A stretch of DNA of 64,000 nt. Origin: Aristolochia californica (lineage: Eukaryota > Streptophyta > Magnoliopsida > Piperales > Aristolochiaceae). The DNA is taken from positions 19,985,720 to 20,049,719 of the forward strand of contig JARWKL010000015.1 in NCBI GenBank assembly GCA_029961685.1, read 5' to 3'. The position numbers and the translations under genes were made by a program. Numbering within the stretch: the first letter of the stretch is position 1; every line of letters begins with the position of its first letter. Below, one piece after another: positions 1 through 12,480 of the stretch. The notes beneath the pieces were generated by a model. That model was not told the origin of the DNA and made no database searches. It saw only the letters and a list, made by a program, of their open reading frames with translations.

Positions 1-5
1 CTTCT

Positions 6-3000
6 CTACAGTTGTGTCAGGTTTTGTACGTGTTTTACTTGCAATAGATGGCCTCTTAGACTCGCCTCCTCAACCTGTATACAAGTATGTGTTAACCAAT
101 GCTTGTGAAATGCAGAAAAAGTAATCATTCCACGCTGAAAATCGCCTAACAAATAACGATTGAAATTGCAAAAATGGAAGCCACAATGCATAAGGATGCA
201 AAGATTATAGAGCTGCAGGAAAATACAGTCCAGAGCTATTTTGGTCATGGTACTCGAGGGTAGTTTACTCATAGGCACTCTCCCACATCTAGGTTGTCAT
301 ATTTCTCTTTATAGATCAGTTTCATGTTCATCTGGACAGAAGAAATAAATTTCTATTATATCAGTGAGAGGAGCAATTATGTATTATTTTTCACTTGAGA
401 AATATAAAAAAGAGGAATCAAGCTCAGCACCTAATCTGCCTCTTCCCAAAGTGCAGCAATGCTCTTTCTCATGAATCTTTTACTCTTCGATCTCTAAAAT
501 CACATCGCTTTACATGGTGTCAGAGGGGAAAGTCGTCTGGTAAAATCTTTCTAATCTGTTGCCCTTCTTTGTTCTGCGCAGAAAATTCCCGTGGGAAAAA
601 TTCTGATTTCTTTTCTCTGAGAGGTTAAGATATTTCCTATTGGTTACAAGTGCTGCAAAAAAGATAGGTGATATCCGGACTGGTGTGGTTGCATCTGTGT
701 TGATTGTCAGTAGTAAGAATCTGCTCCCTGGCAGTCCATAAGAAGAATTTGATTTTGTGTGGAGCAGAGAGTATCCAAGCAGCGGTGGCGTCATGCTTAA
801 AGGCGCTGAATTTGATTTTGTATGGAGCAGAGAAGAATGCACCTTCCTGCCCTTGGCTTCTGTCAAACTCAATGGATAAAGACAGTCTGGAAATTGCCAC
901 ACAAATCAGCTACTTAGAAGGACCCCGACCTGAATGGGTCTTCTCTGCATTTCTCAGCCGAACTTCTTAAGACTGGACGATCATTTGAAACACAGCTTTG
1001 GTGCTACCATCAACCGGAGTTCAGATCATACCTCAGAACTATGTGACTGGATTTTCCTCCTTTTGGAGACTGACATACACTCCCAATGTCTCCTTTCTTG
1101 GAGATACTCAAAGGCCATCACATCTGGGTAATCCGGAGGTTTACCAAACCTTTTTATCTTCTTAGGACTCCAAGTTCTCCAATTCCCAGCTCTTCGGTGG
1201 GTGAATGGCAAAGATACACCCCAACGGGGCCATTTGGATGTTCTACCAAGATATTGGGCATCCCAATCGAAATCTAGTTGGATAAGGCATTTCCAGCTTT
1301 AACTAAGAACGATCGGCAACACGGAAGATGAAAACAGGTGTCACAGGCACTAGTCCTAGCGAGCTTACTCAATTCACCCTAATTGGGTGTGACTCATCCT
1401 TCGCATCCGTAGCTCATCTCATTCTAGCCAGTGAAGACCATTTTGATATTCAAATTTCGAATCCTAATTGGGCATTACTTCCCCACTCTCACCTGGCAAA
1501 AATTCAACTCCAGTAACTATTGTCAGCAGTTAGGTGAATCCAATGCAACCTGACACAGTTGACCATCCTACACCTCCATTTCACCAGCCAACCAATCCTC
1601 TCCTACAGACATCAAACTCAACTACTTTTCCACCAAAATCAGTACTGAATGCACAAACCTCAACCCCATTACATCAAACTAATTCCATAAACTCCACCAA
1701 GTCAGCCGGAAGCAATTGATTCCACCCATCAGAAATTATGCTACCATGAATCTCATAACCCTCCCGCCTCATAAACCACAACCTACCAAACCAGACCCCA
1801 ACCATTGGGAAAGTTGGAGAAAGACCCCCCATCCCTGCAAACAATACTCCACGGCATAACTATACACACCCGCCAGCGTTCACCTTGTTCTCTCAAACAC
1901 ATGTGAGGAAAATCAAAACCTTCTTCCCCAGATAATGCATATGTCTCCCCTTTCACCGCTGGTTAAATCATGAACTCTTTACCTTTTCGAAGCCCCGATT
2001 CCTCAACTCATAACCCCACCTCTCCTAAAGATGATGCATCAGGGCCCTACCATCTTTGACATCTATAGTTGATTAGTATAGTGATGTGGATAGCCATGGT
2101 GTATGTAACATGTATACTGATGTGGATAAAATATTTTATGGTTGAATTTGGGTTTGCAATGAAGAGCTTATGGTGAAATAATCAAATGGGTATCTTCATT
2201 ATTAGAAATCCGATGTTCCATGAGAGGACTAAACACATAAAAAATGTTGTGATACATGGGAAGAGAGTGCCTCTATGGATTCAATCATCAGATCAGTTAG
2301 GAAATTTCTTTACTAAGGCCCTTGGTAGAAAGGAATTTGGAACATTTTGTAATAAGCTAGAAAGATTTTGTATATATGCTCCAACTTGAGGAGAGTGCTG
2401 AAAAATACTATCTAGGGGTACTTTGGTCAGTTGAATGAAGGATAGTTTAGTAATATGCTCTCTCACATTTAGGCTTATCGCTTTACATGATTAGTTTCCT
2501 GTTTATGTGCTAAGAAATAAGTTATATTTCTATTGTATTAGTGAGAAGAGCCATTATGTACTTTTGCATGTGTTTTACTCAAGTGAAATGTAAAAGAGAG
2601 AAGGGGTCGACTCAATCCCTAATCAGCCTTTTCTCAAAGTAGGCACCCCTGGTTTTCTTCTCTCTCTCTCTTTCTCTCTCCCTCTTTCTCTCTCTCTCTC
2701 TCTCTCCCTCTCTCTCATCTCTCAAATTATGCCACTTTACAAGCACAAATTTCAGCATATATCTTTCATTGCTCGCAAGTTCTTCAACAAACAATTTCAA
2801 CATATAAAGAATCTTTCTCCTTTTCTTTTCTCGAGAAAACTGATAGATAAAGAATTTGAGCCATAATTATACGTATTATGAGATTCCAAGTTCTTACTAC
2901 ACAATCCCTAGGTTGGAATGACCGTTGTGTGGTATTAGCAGCTCTAAGTTTTGATGGAAAAGTGGGGTTACCCTTGTTACCTGCACTGCACCTATAGATG

Positions 3001-4392
3001 ATAAGAGATCCTTGCATCGAGCTAGCAGAGCTCGTTCTTGTGCAGCAACCCTCGCTAGATCTGCCACCAAGGAATTCATTCCTTCCACCTGGTATAGATC
3101 ATGCAGAAAAAGCATAAATTGTGACAGCCATGATAGTGAAATTTTGTCCTGGGTAATAATATTAATAATAACCCTTGATAGATAAGCCAGTTGTTGTAAT
3201 AAACAGTACAATCTTATTTCATGCAATAAAATTTGGATTTTAAAAATTAATGGACAAGAAAGAAATGTGAATGAACAGTCAGTGCTGATGGAAAGGCATC
3301 TCCCTGCTTCAAAGAAAGTTTGACAGAGAGAGAGAGAGACAGAGAAGACAGGTTTAGTCACTTCTGCACAACTGGTTAACTTGCCAAGACTCCATTTTAT
3401 GCCTTCAAAGTGATATAGAATTCTTCTGGGAAAAAGCATCTCTAAAGAAAAATGTTCAAGCATTCAAAGAAGCATCCCCTTCAACAATCTTTTTAAAAGA
3501 ATAAATTTAGTTAGTTTGGAAGATTTTGAAAATTATAGCACAATAAAATTCTAGAAAACCCAGAAACTGCACCAGAGTCGAGTAAAATTCCTGAGAAAGG
3601 AACCAAGTCTCATCTCCTGAGTGAGTCAAGCTCAACAAGATGCATCATGAGCTAACTCTAAAAACTGCTACAAACAATTTGAAGATGTTGATGGGAGTGG
3701 TTCTTCAAAACCCTCCTTCAGTTAAAGCCGGTCAAATACCTCAGCCTGGAAAGGATCCTCAGAGTGGTTCATAATAGCATGTACAATCAAATTCTAACAC
3801 AGGTGAAGTTGGATGGTAAGACTCATAGTCTAGGAAGATATCTTTGAGGAGGTTATTCTCCCTTCATAAACCATTTATCTTGCTGCCAAAGCAGAGATTA
3901 GAGAAGAATACGAAAGTAAATTATAGCAAAGCTATAGAAGAGGCAGACTCCACCTTTGACAACAAGAAGCATATTGATGACCCCATTGCCTGCATCATAT
4001 CAACAGCTGAACCAATAGCGACTTTTACTTTCTGGATATCAGCCTGTAGAAGAAGAATAAAACAAATTACTACAATAAGATACCAACTAGTTCATTTTCG
4101 AAAAAAGATAACTAGTGTCACTTTTCTTGGACATCAGTCCAGTACAATTTGATGATGCTAAAATACCTTTGCCCCTTCAGCTACCGGAAGCCGAAGAGTG
4201 CTGGCCTTAAGATCTTCAATTGTCCTTGATAAACAGTTTGAGTGCTCTCTTTCCACAAGAACCCACTCTTCAAGATAAGGCAGCTGCATTCAATCAAATA
4301 CAAATATGTTTGACAATGGAAATAAAAATATAGAGAGTTTATTAGACAACCTTAAATAATCTTTTCTTCAATGAATTTTCTTCATCATTCTC

Positions 4393-4425
<33 letters not shown>

Positions 4426-7400
4426 AGAAAAGAAGAAGATCTTATCCTCTCAAAATACAGCCAGAGTTTCCCATATCTTGTTAGATATCGTAATTCAGGG
4501 GTATTTTAGTTGGGCAGACTAGGCATTGTCTTCTCCATATACTGGTTTCTTAGTTTTTTATGTTTAGTGTCTTAGAAAAAGGGGTATACACATCTTTTGG
4601 GTGGCAACTTCTTTTGTCCCCTCTCTTCCTTCTGTTGTCTCTACTCGCTTATTCTAGATTGCATAATGCAGGTTTATTAGGCCCTAACTGCAATTCTACA
4701 TTATATCATTGCCGGTTTAGGTCCTACTAAGATCTTTACAAGCTTCTTCTCCCTTCTCCTACACCAGTGTCAGCTTTTTATGAAGAAGGACTCAATTTTG
4801 TTTTCTGCTGAAAAGTTCTAGAGAAGTTCATTGCTTTGAAAGCTTCAGAGTCACCATAATAGTGGTATCTTCTTATTGGTCATCTGTCCTCAATTAAGCT
4901 ACATGAACTTCTTCTTCTCTCTTCCGCTTTCTCTCAGGTGCTGCTCTTCATATTTTGATTCAATCCTCTTCCTAAGAGTGAAGCTATTGTTTTAAGAAGT
5001 CCAAAAAAACTTACGGATTTTTTTTCTGGTAACAGATTAAGAAGGTTAGAGTCACAGAAATTTCTAATTTTGGTCATTAAATGAGCTCAGAACTACTGAC
5101 ACCTAATCCTCATTGCTTAAGCGTAAAACGAGGGTTGCAACTCTTGTAGCAGATTATATAGTTCAATTTGATCTGAACTCAGCCACCAAATCTCCAAGTA
5201 GCTTAACAAGGATTTAGTCTTTCAATCTCCAAGTAGCTTAACAAGGATTTAGTCTTTCTTCTTCAGTCTTTCAATACTCGTAGGTTCTTTAGTTGCTCAA
5301 AAAATTTCAAGTAACTTTTTTGTGCTATTTGACAGCATCCAAGGGCTCTATATGCTCTAGATTTGAAGCTTACTTGATGTTATATTATGGAGAATGGCTC
5401 AACTAATGGATTGAATATTTTATGAAGTCAACGTTTCCTTGAAGTTATCTTCATGGTTCACGAAATTGAAGAAGTCTGCATTCATCTTAAGCAAATGCTC
5501 TTGATGAAGCACAGCACAACTCCTAGTGAGATACCTTTTCCCCTCCCCTCTCTTGTCCATAATTTGTTTTCCCTGACTAGGCAACAATTCTCTTAACAAT
5601 AATAATGAAATTAGGAAGTTTGATTGGCTGAACGGATGTTCATTAGAAGTAATGGGAGTGAAAACTGAGGACCAGAGTGAGAGAGAGCGAGAGGAGAGAT
5701 GAGAGGAGAATCAAGAAGAGAGGAAGACAAAATTGGGATGCAACCGGTGACATCCAAGGAAGCAAGCAGAAAGGAGAGGGCAGCTCTAGGAGGGTCAGGC
5801 TTCGAAAGGCAATCCAGTGACCAGTAACCAGCTTGAGCAAGGAGAAGAATTGCACGAAGTTCGTCAAAGAAATACAAGAAAGCAGAGGAATGGCACAAAG
5901 CATGAGGGCAAAACAACTTAAAGATATGGAGCACAATACTCACCATGGAAGAGAGAACCACTCAGTTGGGCAAAGAAATCCGTGCCACTTTGCGAAATGG
6001 CACAAAAAGATACTTCATTAACATCCCATGAGCAGCATGCACTAGCTTCATGAAGCAACTAGGCAACACCGCCCAAGATCCCCATGTTGGAGCTAGAACT
6101 AGGGAACTTTGGACTAGCAGTTAGTTTCCTACTTCTCTCTTCCAATAAAGAGAAAAGTAGGGAGCAAGATAGTCCAATGCCAAGCATATACAATAATGGC
6201 TCAGATCCACATCCCAGAGATGACTGAAACGGGATTTGGGTGGAACAATCACAAGGACAGCCCCATACCAGATAGGAACCAAATACCAAACCATGAACTG
6301 AAACTCAATTTCCCCTTGGCAAGGAAAAGCTGGAATTGGAGGACTAATAAAACACAGTGAATGATTATGCTAGCCTCATACTCAGGTCCCTAAGGTATTT
6401 CAAACTCTATATGAGGCTAGAAATGCATGCTCTACTCCAAGGGTTAATCATCTTCCGAGACCACCTAAGTGATAAGTTTTTAATTGAGGGCAACTCCAAA
6501 GTAGTGATCAGATGGTGTTCCACGAAGTCAGACGCTCCTTTGTTGCCACTGGAAGACTTACTATGAAATTGTAGACGTTTTTCTTTGTGATTGCTATTGG
6601 AATCATGTACCTAGATCAGTTAATTCCTCAGCTGACTCTCTAGCCAAACAAGGAATCTCCCTAGTTCTAATGGGAGATCTTCTTCCTTAATCTTGCATTT
6701 TGTTGCTGACTTGCCTTGAATGAAATTCGTTTCCTCAAAAACAAAAATAATGAAAGGAGGGAGATCGGCAGTTCCTCTTTGGGGGGGAGGGGGGTGGAGA
6801 GACACAAGTAGCATTCTTTTAGAACACTTAATTCTAGCGCATAAGGCTATGAAACTATTGCAATCAGCAAAGCAAGGTCCCTGATGGTCCTCTTGTACAT
6901 TATATAGTAACTACAAACACCTGAAAGGATCTGCCTCCTGGCACAAAACAGAATGGTTTAAAAAACTTTTAAGAACTTGCTTCATAAACTTCACCTGTTA
7001 GTAACTTGATAGGAACTAGGAAATGTCAGACATACTGGATCATCTCACATCCTCCTTAAACGAAAGCTAAATAACAAAGCTCTTTTTTTTTCCAAAAGAC
7101 AGCAAGAAATGAGATTATATTGAGAAAAGGAGGAGTACAAAGGTCCCCCTTGGAGGAAATATAACAAGGAGGAAAGGAAAGAAAAAAGAAGCTAAAAGTG
7201 AAGGAACAAACATAAAAAACGAAAAAAAAGTAAGAAAGGAAAAAGCTTTTAAGTGGGAGCAAACAGGATCCAGCCTCTAAGAACAAGGTGCAGATGAACC
7301 CGGTTCCTTACAAGAGAATTAGCCAAGAGACAGCTTCCTGAAAGGATCTGCCTCCTGGCACAAAACAGAATTGTTTAAAAAATTTTAAGAACTTGCTTCA

Positions 7401-10400
7401 TAACCTTCACCTGTTAGTAACTTGATAGGAACTAGGAAATGTCAGACATACTGGATCATCTCACATCTCCATAAACGAAAGCTAAATAACAAAGCTCTTT
7501 TTTTTTCCAAAAGACTGCAAGAAATGAGATTATATTGAGAAAAGGAGGAGTACAAAGGCCCCCCTTGGAGGAAATATAACAAGGAAGAAAGGAAAGAAAA
7601 AAGAAGCTAAAAGTGAAAGCTAAAAGTGAAGGTACAAACATAAAAAACGAAAAAAAGTAAAAAAGGAAAAAAAATTTAAGTGGGAGCAAACAGGATCCAG
7701 CCTCTAAGAACAAGATGCAGATGAACCCGGTTCCTTACAAGAGAATTAGCCAAGAGACGACTTCCCAGAGGTATGCTCCCAAGAATATCTGGGAATCAAT
7801 GCCAACAATCTAATCATGATGATCTCTATTTCCTCAATTTCACCTTTTCTATACAGATTAAATAGAAAACGAATAGGTTCAACTACAAGAAAAAAAAAAA
7901 AGGGTACAGTGGAGCTAAGATCAATTAAACCAAGCAATGAGAGTAATATACAAGGACAAGAGTTAAAAATTAAAGCTTCAAGAAAATGAAGTAAAGAGGA
8001 GGGAGATAAACCAGAAGATGATGCTTTCCAAATCACTCGAAAGAAATATATTTGAAAATTATTATGATATAGATTTAGATTCCAAGGGGACATACATATT
8101 TTTCAGTAGATAGGTATCAATTAGTGGGGCAAAAATAATCAAATATAAATCTAACTCATCTGCGCTGGTATGTAAAGCAGAGTATGTATTCAAGTCTTAC
8201 TTGTCCCTTGAGGATTGTGATTAGCTTCAGAGTTTGCCTCCAAGACTGTAGCTGGATTCTTTTAACAGTAACAGAATTACGGAGTTCTGAAGTAGCAACC
8301 CACGCGTTATATAGATTTCTCTGAGTAAAAAGTAAAACTTTAGGAAATAAATATGTATGATAATACCAAAGATTAATGGATAACTAATTAATTTCCTTTT
8401 GAATGTGTGAACTAGATACACTGAATCAGCAAAACTCAGAAGAGCATTTCCAACAAAATTATGAATTTATAATAAACAAAAACACATGCACTTGAAAGTA
8501 TGTCATCTGATTTTATACAAAAGAAGAAAAAAAAGTCATCAGATGTGCCTGTCATTAGACGTGCCTATGTGCCAACCTGCAGGAAGATATAGATTTATAT
8601 GCACAAAGACCTTGCTTTAGTCAAGGATGAGCCAAGCAGACATTAAGAAAGCAATATAAATCCTTCTTTTATTGTGCATTGACAGAGAAATTATTGTGCT
8701 CCAAAATAGCCTCTTAAAGAAGTCCTCTGACCTCCAAAAATAAAGTGCAGGCTTAGAAGCCCTCTTTCTGAGAACTCTTACAACCTCCCTTCCTGGATTA
8801 CAAGGAAAACAACTTCACTAAAGTTTTAAGATGGTACAAAATTTGAAGCTGACATCACCTTCTCAGTAAGCCCTTATGACCACGTTTGATGTCACTCACA
8901 CATTTGCAGCTTTCACCTCTTAAATTATGGTGACAAAGAAGCTAAGCTGTCATCTTTGACCTCGCTTTCCTAAAACCAAGTCTACTGAAGTAATCATCCT
9001 CCTGGATATCAATTGCCGTTGCCATACGTTCCACAGGATCACAATGCAAAGATCAATAATAGATTTAACCAGATCTCACAATGCAAGGATCACATGCCAT
9101 ACTGAGTTTTTTTGCCTTTTCCATTGATGAGGGACTTGGTTCTCTTGTACTCTTTCCTAGTCTTTAATAAGATTTATCCACTGCTAAAAATACAGTATTA
9201 ACTCGCTTAGAGTATATTTTTCTATCGCAACATTTTCTAGACGACTGTTATCCAGCTTCCAATATCTACAAGATAATAATACAAGGTAGACATATGGAAC
9301 CTCTACTGAAGATGAATAATTTCTGGAAGCATTAAGAAATGGGATAGGGAGAAGCACTCAGATGCAACAAATCAAGAAAAACCAACTGTTGGGGTTCGGT
9401 CTCGTAAATTTACTCCTCCCTAGCAAAACACACTTCCCCGCATATTGCAGGGCAATAAAACAAATATGCGTACAATTATCTGTACATCACTCGGTTACAA
9501 GCAAGGTGGATTACTAAAACAATTTCAGAAATTAAACAAACCCATACCTTGGCCGTCAATCTCTGCACAGATAAAGCAGCATTGGCTCTTGCATTAGCAA
9601 ACTGCCATTGCAAGTGCCGATTATACAAAAGCCTCAAGAGATGGGCATCTTCAATTTTACTCTCTCCCATTTTCCCTCTTCGAACATCCAGTGAAAAACT
9701 CAGTACGGACGGGGTACCATTGCTTAACTGACTAGTACTGGAACCTGATGCTGGGGACCTGACCCGTGAAGGGCTAGGTATGCCCCTAGCAGGGGAAGAA
9801 GTTGAAAGCTTGCTTGGCGAGGCAGGCCTTGCAGGTCCCCGGAGAGGCGACGAAAGTCCCCTATTAGTACGAGGAGAGGAGACAGGACTATCTGAATATA
9901 TCTTTTTGGTGGTGCCAATCTTCGGAGAAGATGTGTCGTGCAGTCGCCTAAGCCTACTGTTTGTCTCCTGCCAAAACCTGGCCGGAACTGCCATTCGGCG
10001 TGGAGTGGACCTGCCACCTCCAACTCCAGCAGTCTCTGAAACTCCTGAGTTGCTGCCAGAGGAAACACTCTCAGTATCGGAGGTGGCAAGTTCCTGGGCG
10101 CTGACGCAATTTGAAGCATCAAAAGACGCCCGGACTGCCGCACTCGGCGTGGCAGCAACTCTCGTCGTCTTCTCCGCAGTACAGTCTAAACTTCTGGTTA
10201 GTTGATTTGACTGGCGCGACCTCGCAGCGGGCCATCTATGGTGTTCCAGTGGCTTAGAGTTCTCTGACTGCCGCGAGCCATCCGTCTTCCCCCGCAGCGG
10301 CGTGATCTTACGGCTACGATCCAGCGTAGCTGCGGCCGTGGTGGACGAATTGGGGGCAGGTTTTTGCTTGCTGATGGGTAGCGAAAATGATTCCCCCTGG

Positions 10401-10747
10401 AACGAAACGGAGAGACTTCGAGTAGATGTCCACAACAACTTGGCAGCATCTGTTGGTCCCGCGCCGGTAGAAGAACGCCGGCGCTCAACGGACTGTGACC
10501 GCTTGAGGGACGGCTCCGTTAACGGCGTTGTCCGAGAAACCAGTGGCGACGGGCACCTCCGGGAAGAGGACGGAGTGGAAGGGGTGGACAAGTACCTTGA
10601 TGTAACTTCACGGCCTTTGGGCCGTTTCGAGAGAAACCCACCATTGTCCTTCTCGGAAGGAAGAAGAGGGGGTCTCGATGGCTGGTTTCTTGTCTCGCCC
10701 TCTTGCTGGGTCTTCGCAGTCGGCGTCGCAGAAATTGCAGCCACCAT
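6..10747 (-). CDS. QWRF2: QWRF-motif microtubule-associated protein (QWRF1/2 clade), six exons
   Basis: Exons in transcript order: 10747-9548, 8320-8201, 4283-4167, 4043-3954, 3088-2981 and 74-6. All have GT-AG borders and all junctions are phase 0, giving about 567 residues. The start MVAAIS and the basic, Ser/Pro-rich N-terminal 350 residues fit the QWRF1/2 (SCO3) clade. The family motif is QWQF, a variant of QWRF, at about residues 380-383. Exons 2-5 carry the conserved helical C-terminal domain, with recognisable stretches such as LYNAWV, PYLEEWVLVEREHS, STLRLPVAEGAK and ARCKDLLSS. The last exon encodes only 22 residues, starting VEEASLRGHLLQ, which matches the usual family C-terminus. 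Family members bind microtubules and act in organ growth and cell division. Introns 2 (3.9 kb) and 5 (2.9 kb) are inflated by repeats. If intron 5 were retained, translation would run on to a stop at 2897. Family call is sure; the exact paralogue is less so. Confidence 0.9.
214..514 (+). repeat. 5' LTR of the intronic Copia element
   Basis: It aligns by eye with 2396-2741: both contain the series GTAGTTTA/ATAGTTTA, CTCTC-CACATYTAGG, AAATWTCTATTRTATYAGTGAGA and the CTTTACA end. It ends directly before the primer-binding site at 515. The two copies are clearly diverged, so the insertion is old. Confidence 0.7.
637..790 (-). mobile_element. LINE zinc-binding (zf-RVT) fragment
   Basis: On the minus strand the frame reads HKIKFFLWTAREQILTTDN and then TSPDITYLFCSTCN. 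This is the start of the reverse-transcriptase zinc-binding region of plant L1-type LINEs, and the same stretch occurs in the LINEs at 42 and 49.6 kb. A direct repeat of about 24 bp (AATTTGATTTTGTRTGGAGC at about 747 and 808) lies beside it. Confidence 0.6.
2396..2741 (+). repeat. 3' LTR of the intronic Copia element, with a CT-repeat expansion
   Basis: It follows the RNase H remnant and the purine tract GAGGAGAG. It is about 45 bp longer than the 5' copy because of a pyrimidine (CT/CTTT) tract at about 2658-2719 that the 5' LTR lacks. Confidence 0.7.
2658..2719. repeat. CT-rich microsatellite
   Basis: An almost pure pyrimidine run of CT and CTTT units lies inside the 3' LTR of the intronic Copia element. 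Confidence 0.85.
4394..4424. repeat. Poly-A tract of 31 bases
   Basis: An uninterrupted run of 31 A residues lies in QWRF intron 2, about 110 bp from exon 3. It may be the tail of a lost retroelement, but no body was recognised next to it. Confidence 0.8.
5189..5258. repeat. Perfect 35-bp tandem duplication
   Basis: A 35-bp unit starting AATCTCCAAGTAGC and ending TTTAGTCTTTC occurs twice, at 5189-5223 and 5224-5258, with no mismatch. It lies in QWRF intron 2. The identity suggests a recent slip or unequal exchange. Confidence 0.9.
6350..6745 (+). mobile_element. 3' end of an L1-type LINE (RNase H tail)
   Basis: The plus-strand frames read EGNSKVVIRWCS and then, after frame breaks, WNHVPRS-NSSADSLAKQGIS, the end of the RNase H domain carried by plant LINEs. 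The short 3' tail ends near AAAACAAAAATAATG. It is a 5'-truncated, frame-shifted copy in QWRF intron 2, with the opposite orientation to the gene. Confidence 0.6.
6920..7755. repeat. Tandem duplication of about 417 bp in QWRF intron 2
   Basis: Copy one runs from 6920 to 7336 and copy two from 7337 to about 7755. Both begin CCTGAAAGGATCTGCCTCC and contain a run of T followed by AAAAGAC and a GTGGGAGCAAACAGGATCC block. Differences are few, mainly small indels and an extra AGCTAAAAGTGAA unit in copy two, so the duplication is fairly recent. Confidence 0.9.
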
Positions 10748-12480
10748 TTTCTCTTTCTCTCTCCTTGTCTCTCACTTCACTGCTGACCCTCTTTCCCTTT
10801 TTCAGTACCACAGCTCAACCCCCTCTCTTTCTCCTCTCCATGGCTCCTCACTCACTCAAATCTCCACAACACACCTGCCAAAAAACCCCCATTAGAGGCA
10901 ATGCAGACCAGCTTCTCCTACAACAATCACTCACTCCATCGCATATCTGCTCAGCAATGTCTGTTCCTCCCTCCGTTCTTCCAGAGACTGTGAAGAAGCA
11001 GACGGATGAAATATAATACACGCGAGAGAAAAGAGAAACAGAAATAGAAAGAGTTCATTACGGTTTATTTTTCGGCAATGGGATATGTTCACGCACCCGC
11101 CGGAGAAAGAGGGGCGTGGTTAAGGGGAGATTTGTGAGCATAAATGTCGTGGTCAATGAAAGCAGAAAAAAATAAGTGGAATCTAATTACATGGAAATTA
11201 AATACATATATTTATACTTGATAAGCAAGCTACTGTTATTGGCATTCGCAAGGAGAGTGACGAAGGGGGAAGGTGAGAATTAAGCTCTTCTTGGTTCTTC
11301 AATCTTCAACTACAAACAAACGGCTTCTTCTTTAGTTCAACCTTTTCTTTTGTTTAGGTAGGTAATAAGTGGCCAAAACTAATCTAACTTTTGCCAAAAG
11401 CTTATATTAGATTACAAGTTTCACTTTAGTTGAACTACACATTGTACTCGTGAAAGGAACAAGGAAGAACCAAAAGTGGAGAGTCTTGGATCATCCCCGA
11501 TCCTCCCTGGGGAGGGCAAGATCCTCTGTTTGAGATTACCCACTAACCCAAAAGCTCACATCAAGACAAGAGTACTATTACAGAGTCCATAGACTACTAA
11601 AGGCTGAACAGTCCATGATCAGACTAAAAGGCTTCTGTTTTTTAGCTCAAACATGTAGAAATACAGGTGGGTTTTCACAAACAATCTTGTTATAGGGGCT
11701 CAAGGAAAGGCACTAGCAGTCCCCACTGGTAGAGGTCAAAGTAAACCTAAGGGGAGTAATGAGAAAGCAATACACTCAGAATCCTTGATGTAGGAGCCAT
11801 GTGCAAGGGATTAGTCTTTTATGTTGCTTAAGTTTTAAGTTGATTTTTAATAAGATAACATTTGGGACCATTGCTTGTGTGGTTCAATTACAATTGACAC
11901 AAACTTTAGAAGATAAAACTGAAGAAACAATGGCTGCCAAATGCCAACTGCATCTAGGGAATATTTCTTGCCACTCGATTAGGTTTTCTCCCATCTTTTT
12001 TTTTTTAAAGATAAGGGTCCCCATTTTAGGATCCTTGTGTAGAAAGAGAAATTCCTGTAATGATGCACTCATGTCTACAAAGAGGCTTCTTTTTTCTCAC
12101 AGGAATGCTAGAAAGAGTCAGGTAATGGCTCTGTGTAAGAGCCCAGTCTCACTAATCCCTGAAGGTCTGAGTAATCTAATTTTAGGAATTTTAATGAGTT
12201 TTAAGATTTGCTTAAGTCTTTAGGGGGGTTTTATGAGAGAATTATGGGGACACGCTTTAGTGATAGTGGACTTCAATGTAGATGCAACTCTGCCCTTAAT
12301 TGAAACTAGAAAGCTTGTTTCTTCTTTATCTCTCTCATTGCCACTCTTGGCAATGTAGCAAAAGGCACAATATGGTGCACCCTCATGTATGCACAACTAT
12401 TTTACTATTAGATCGGGCCATAATCATTTTAAAAAATTTGTCTGTAATTTCAATAAATACACTCGATTCAACTTTCTTTA
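10748..12480. other. Upstream region of the QWRF gene; no other gene seen
   Basis: The sequence just before the QWRF start (10748-10830) is CT/GA-rich on either strand, typical of a plant 5' leader. I recognise no other gene or named element up to 12480. Open frames here are short and look random. Confidence 0.5.

Larger units (their letters stand above)
214..2741 (+). mobile_element. Decayed Copia LTR retrotransposon in the last QWRF intron
   Basis: Two diverged direct repeats, 214-514 and 2396-2741, both begin TGC and both end in a similar CTTTACA. A tRNA-Met-like primer site, TGGTGTCAGAG, follows the first repeat directly. At 2186-2389 an open frame reads [11 protein letters not shown] then FFTKALGRKEF then IYAPT, the end of a Copia RNase H, and it is followed by a purine-rich tract and the second LTR. 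The interior between about 800 and 2180 shows no pol domains I can recognise, and a LINE fragment sits at about 637-790. The element has the opposite orientation to the host gene and cannot be autonomous. Confidence 0.8.

Noticed and set aside
2897..2980. C-terminal extension of QWRF exon 5 as the normal protein end
   Set aside because: A good GT donor lies at 2980-2979, and the family C-terminus is found in the exon at 74-6. The extension has no family match.
4466..4670. Possible solo LTR starting TGTTAGATATCG in QWRF intron 2
   Set aside because: No matching end, primer site or second copy could be found, so I left it out.
9724..10205. Overlapping open frames on both strands within the QWRF exon
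   Set aside because: They are shadow frames of exon 1 with no start context or protein family.
10302..10895. Long open frame on the plus strand over QWRF exon 1
   Set aside because: It is the reverse of a GC-rich real exon, has no known motif and lies wholly against the QWRF coding strand.
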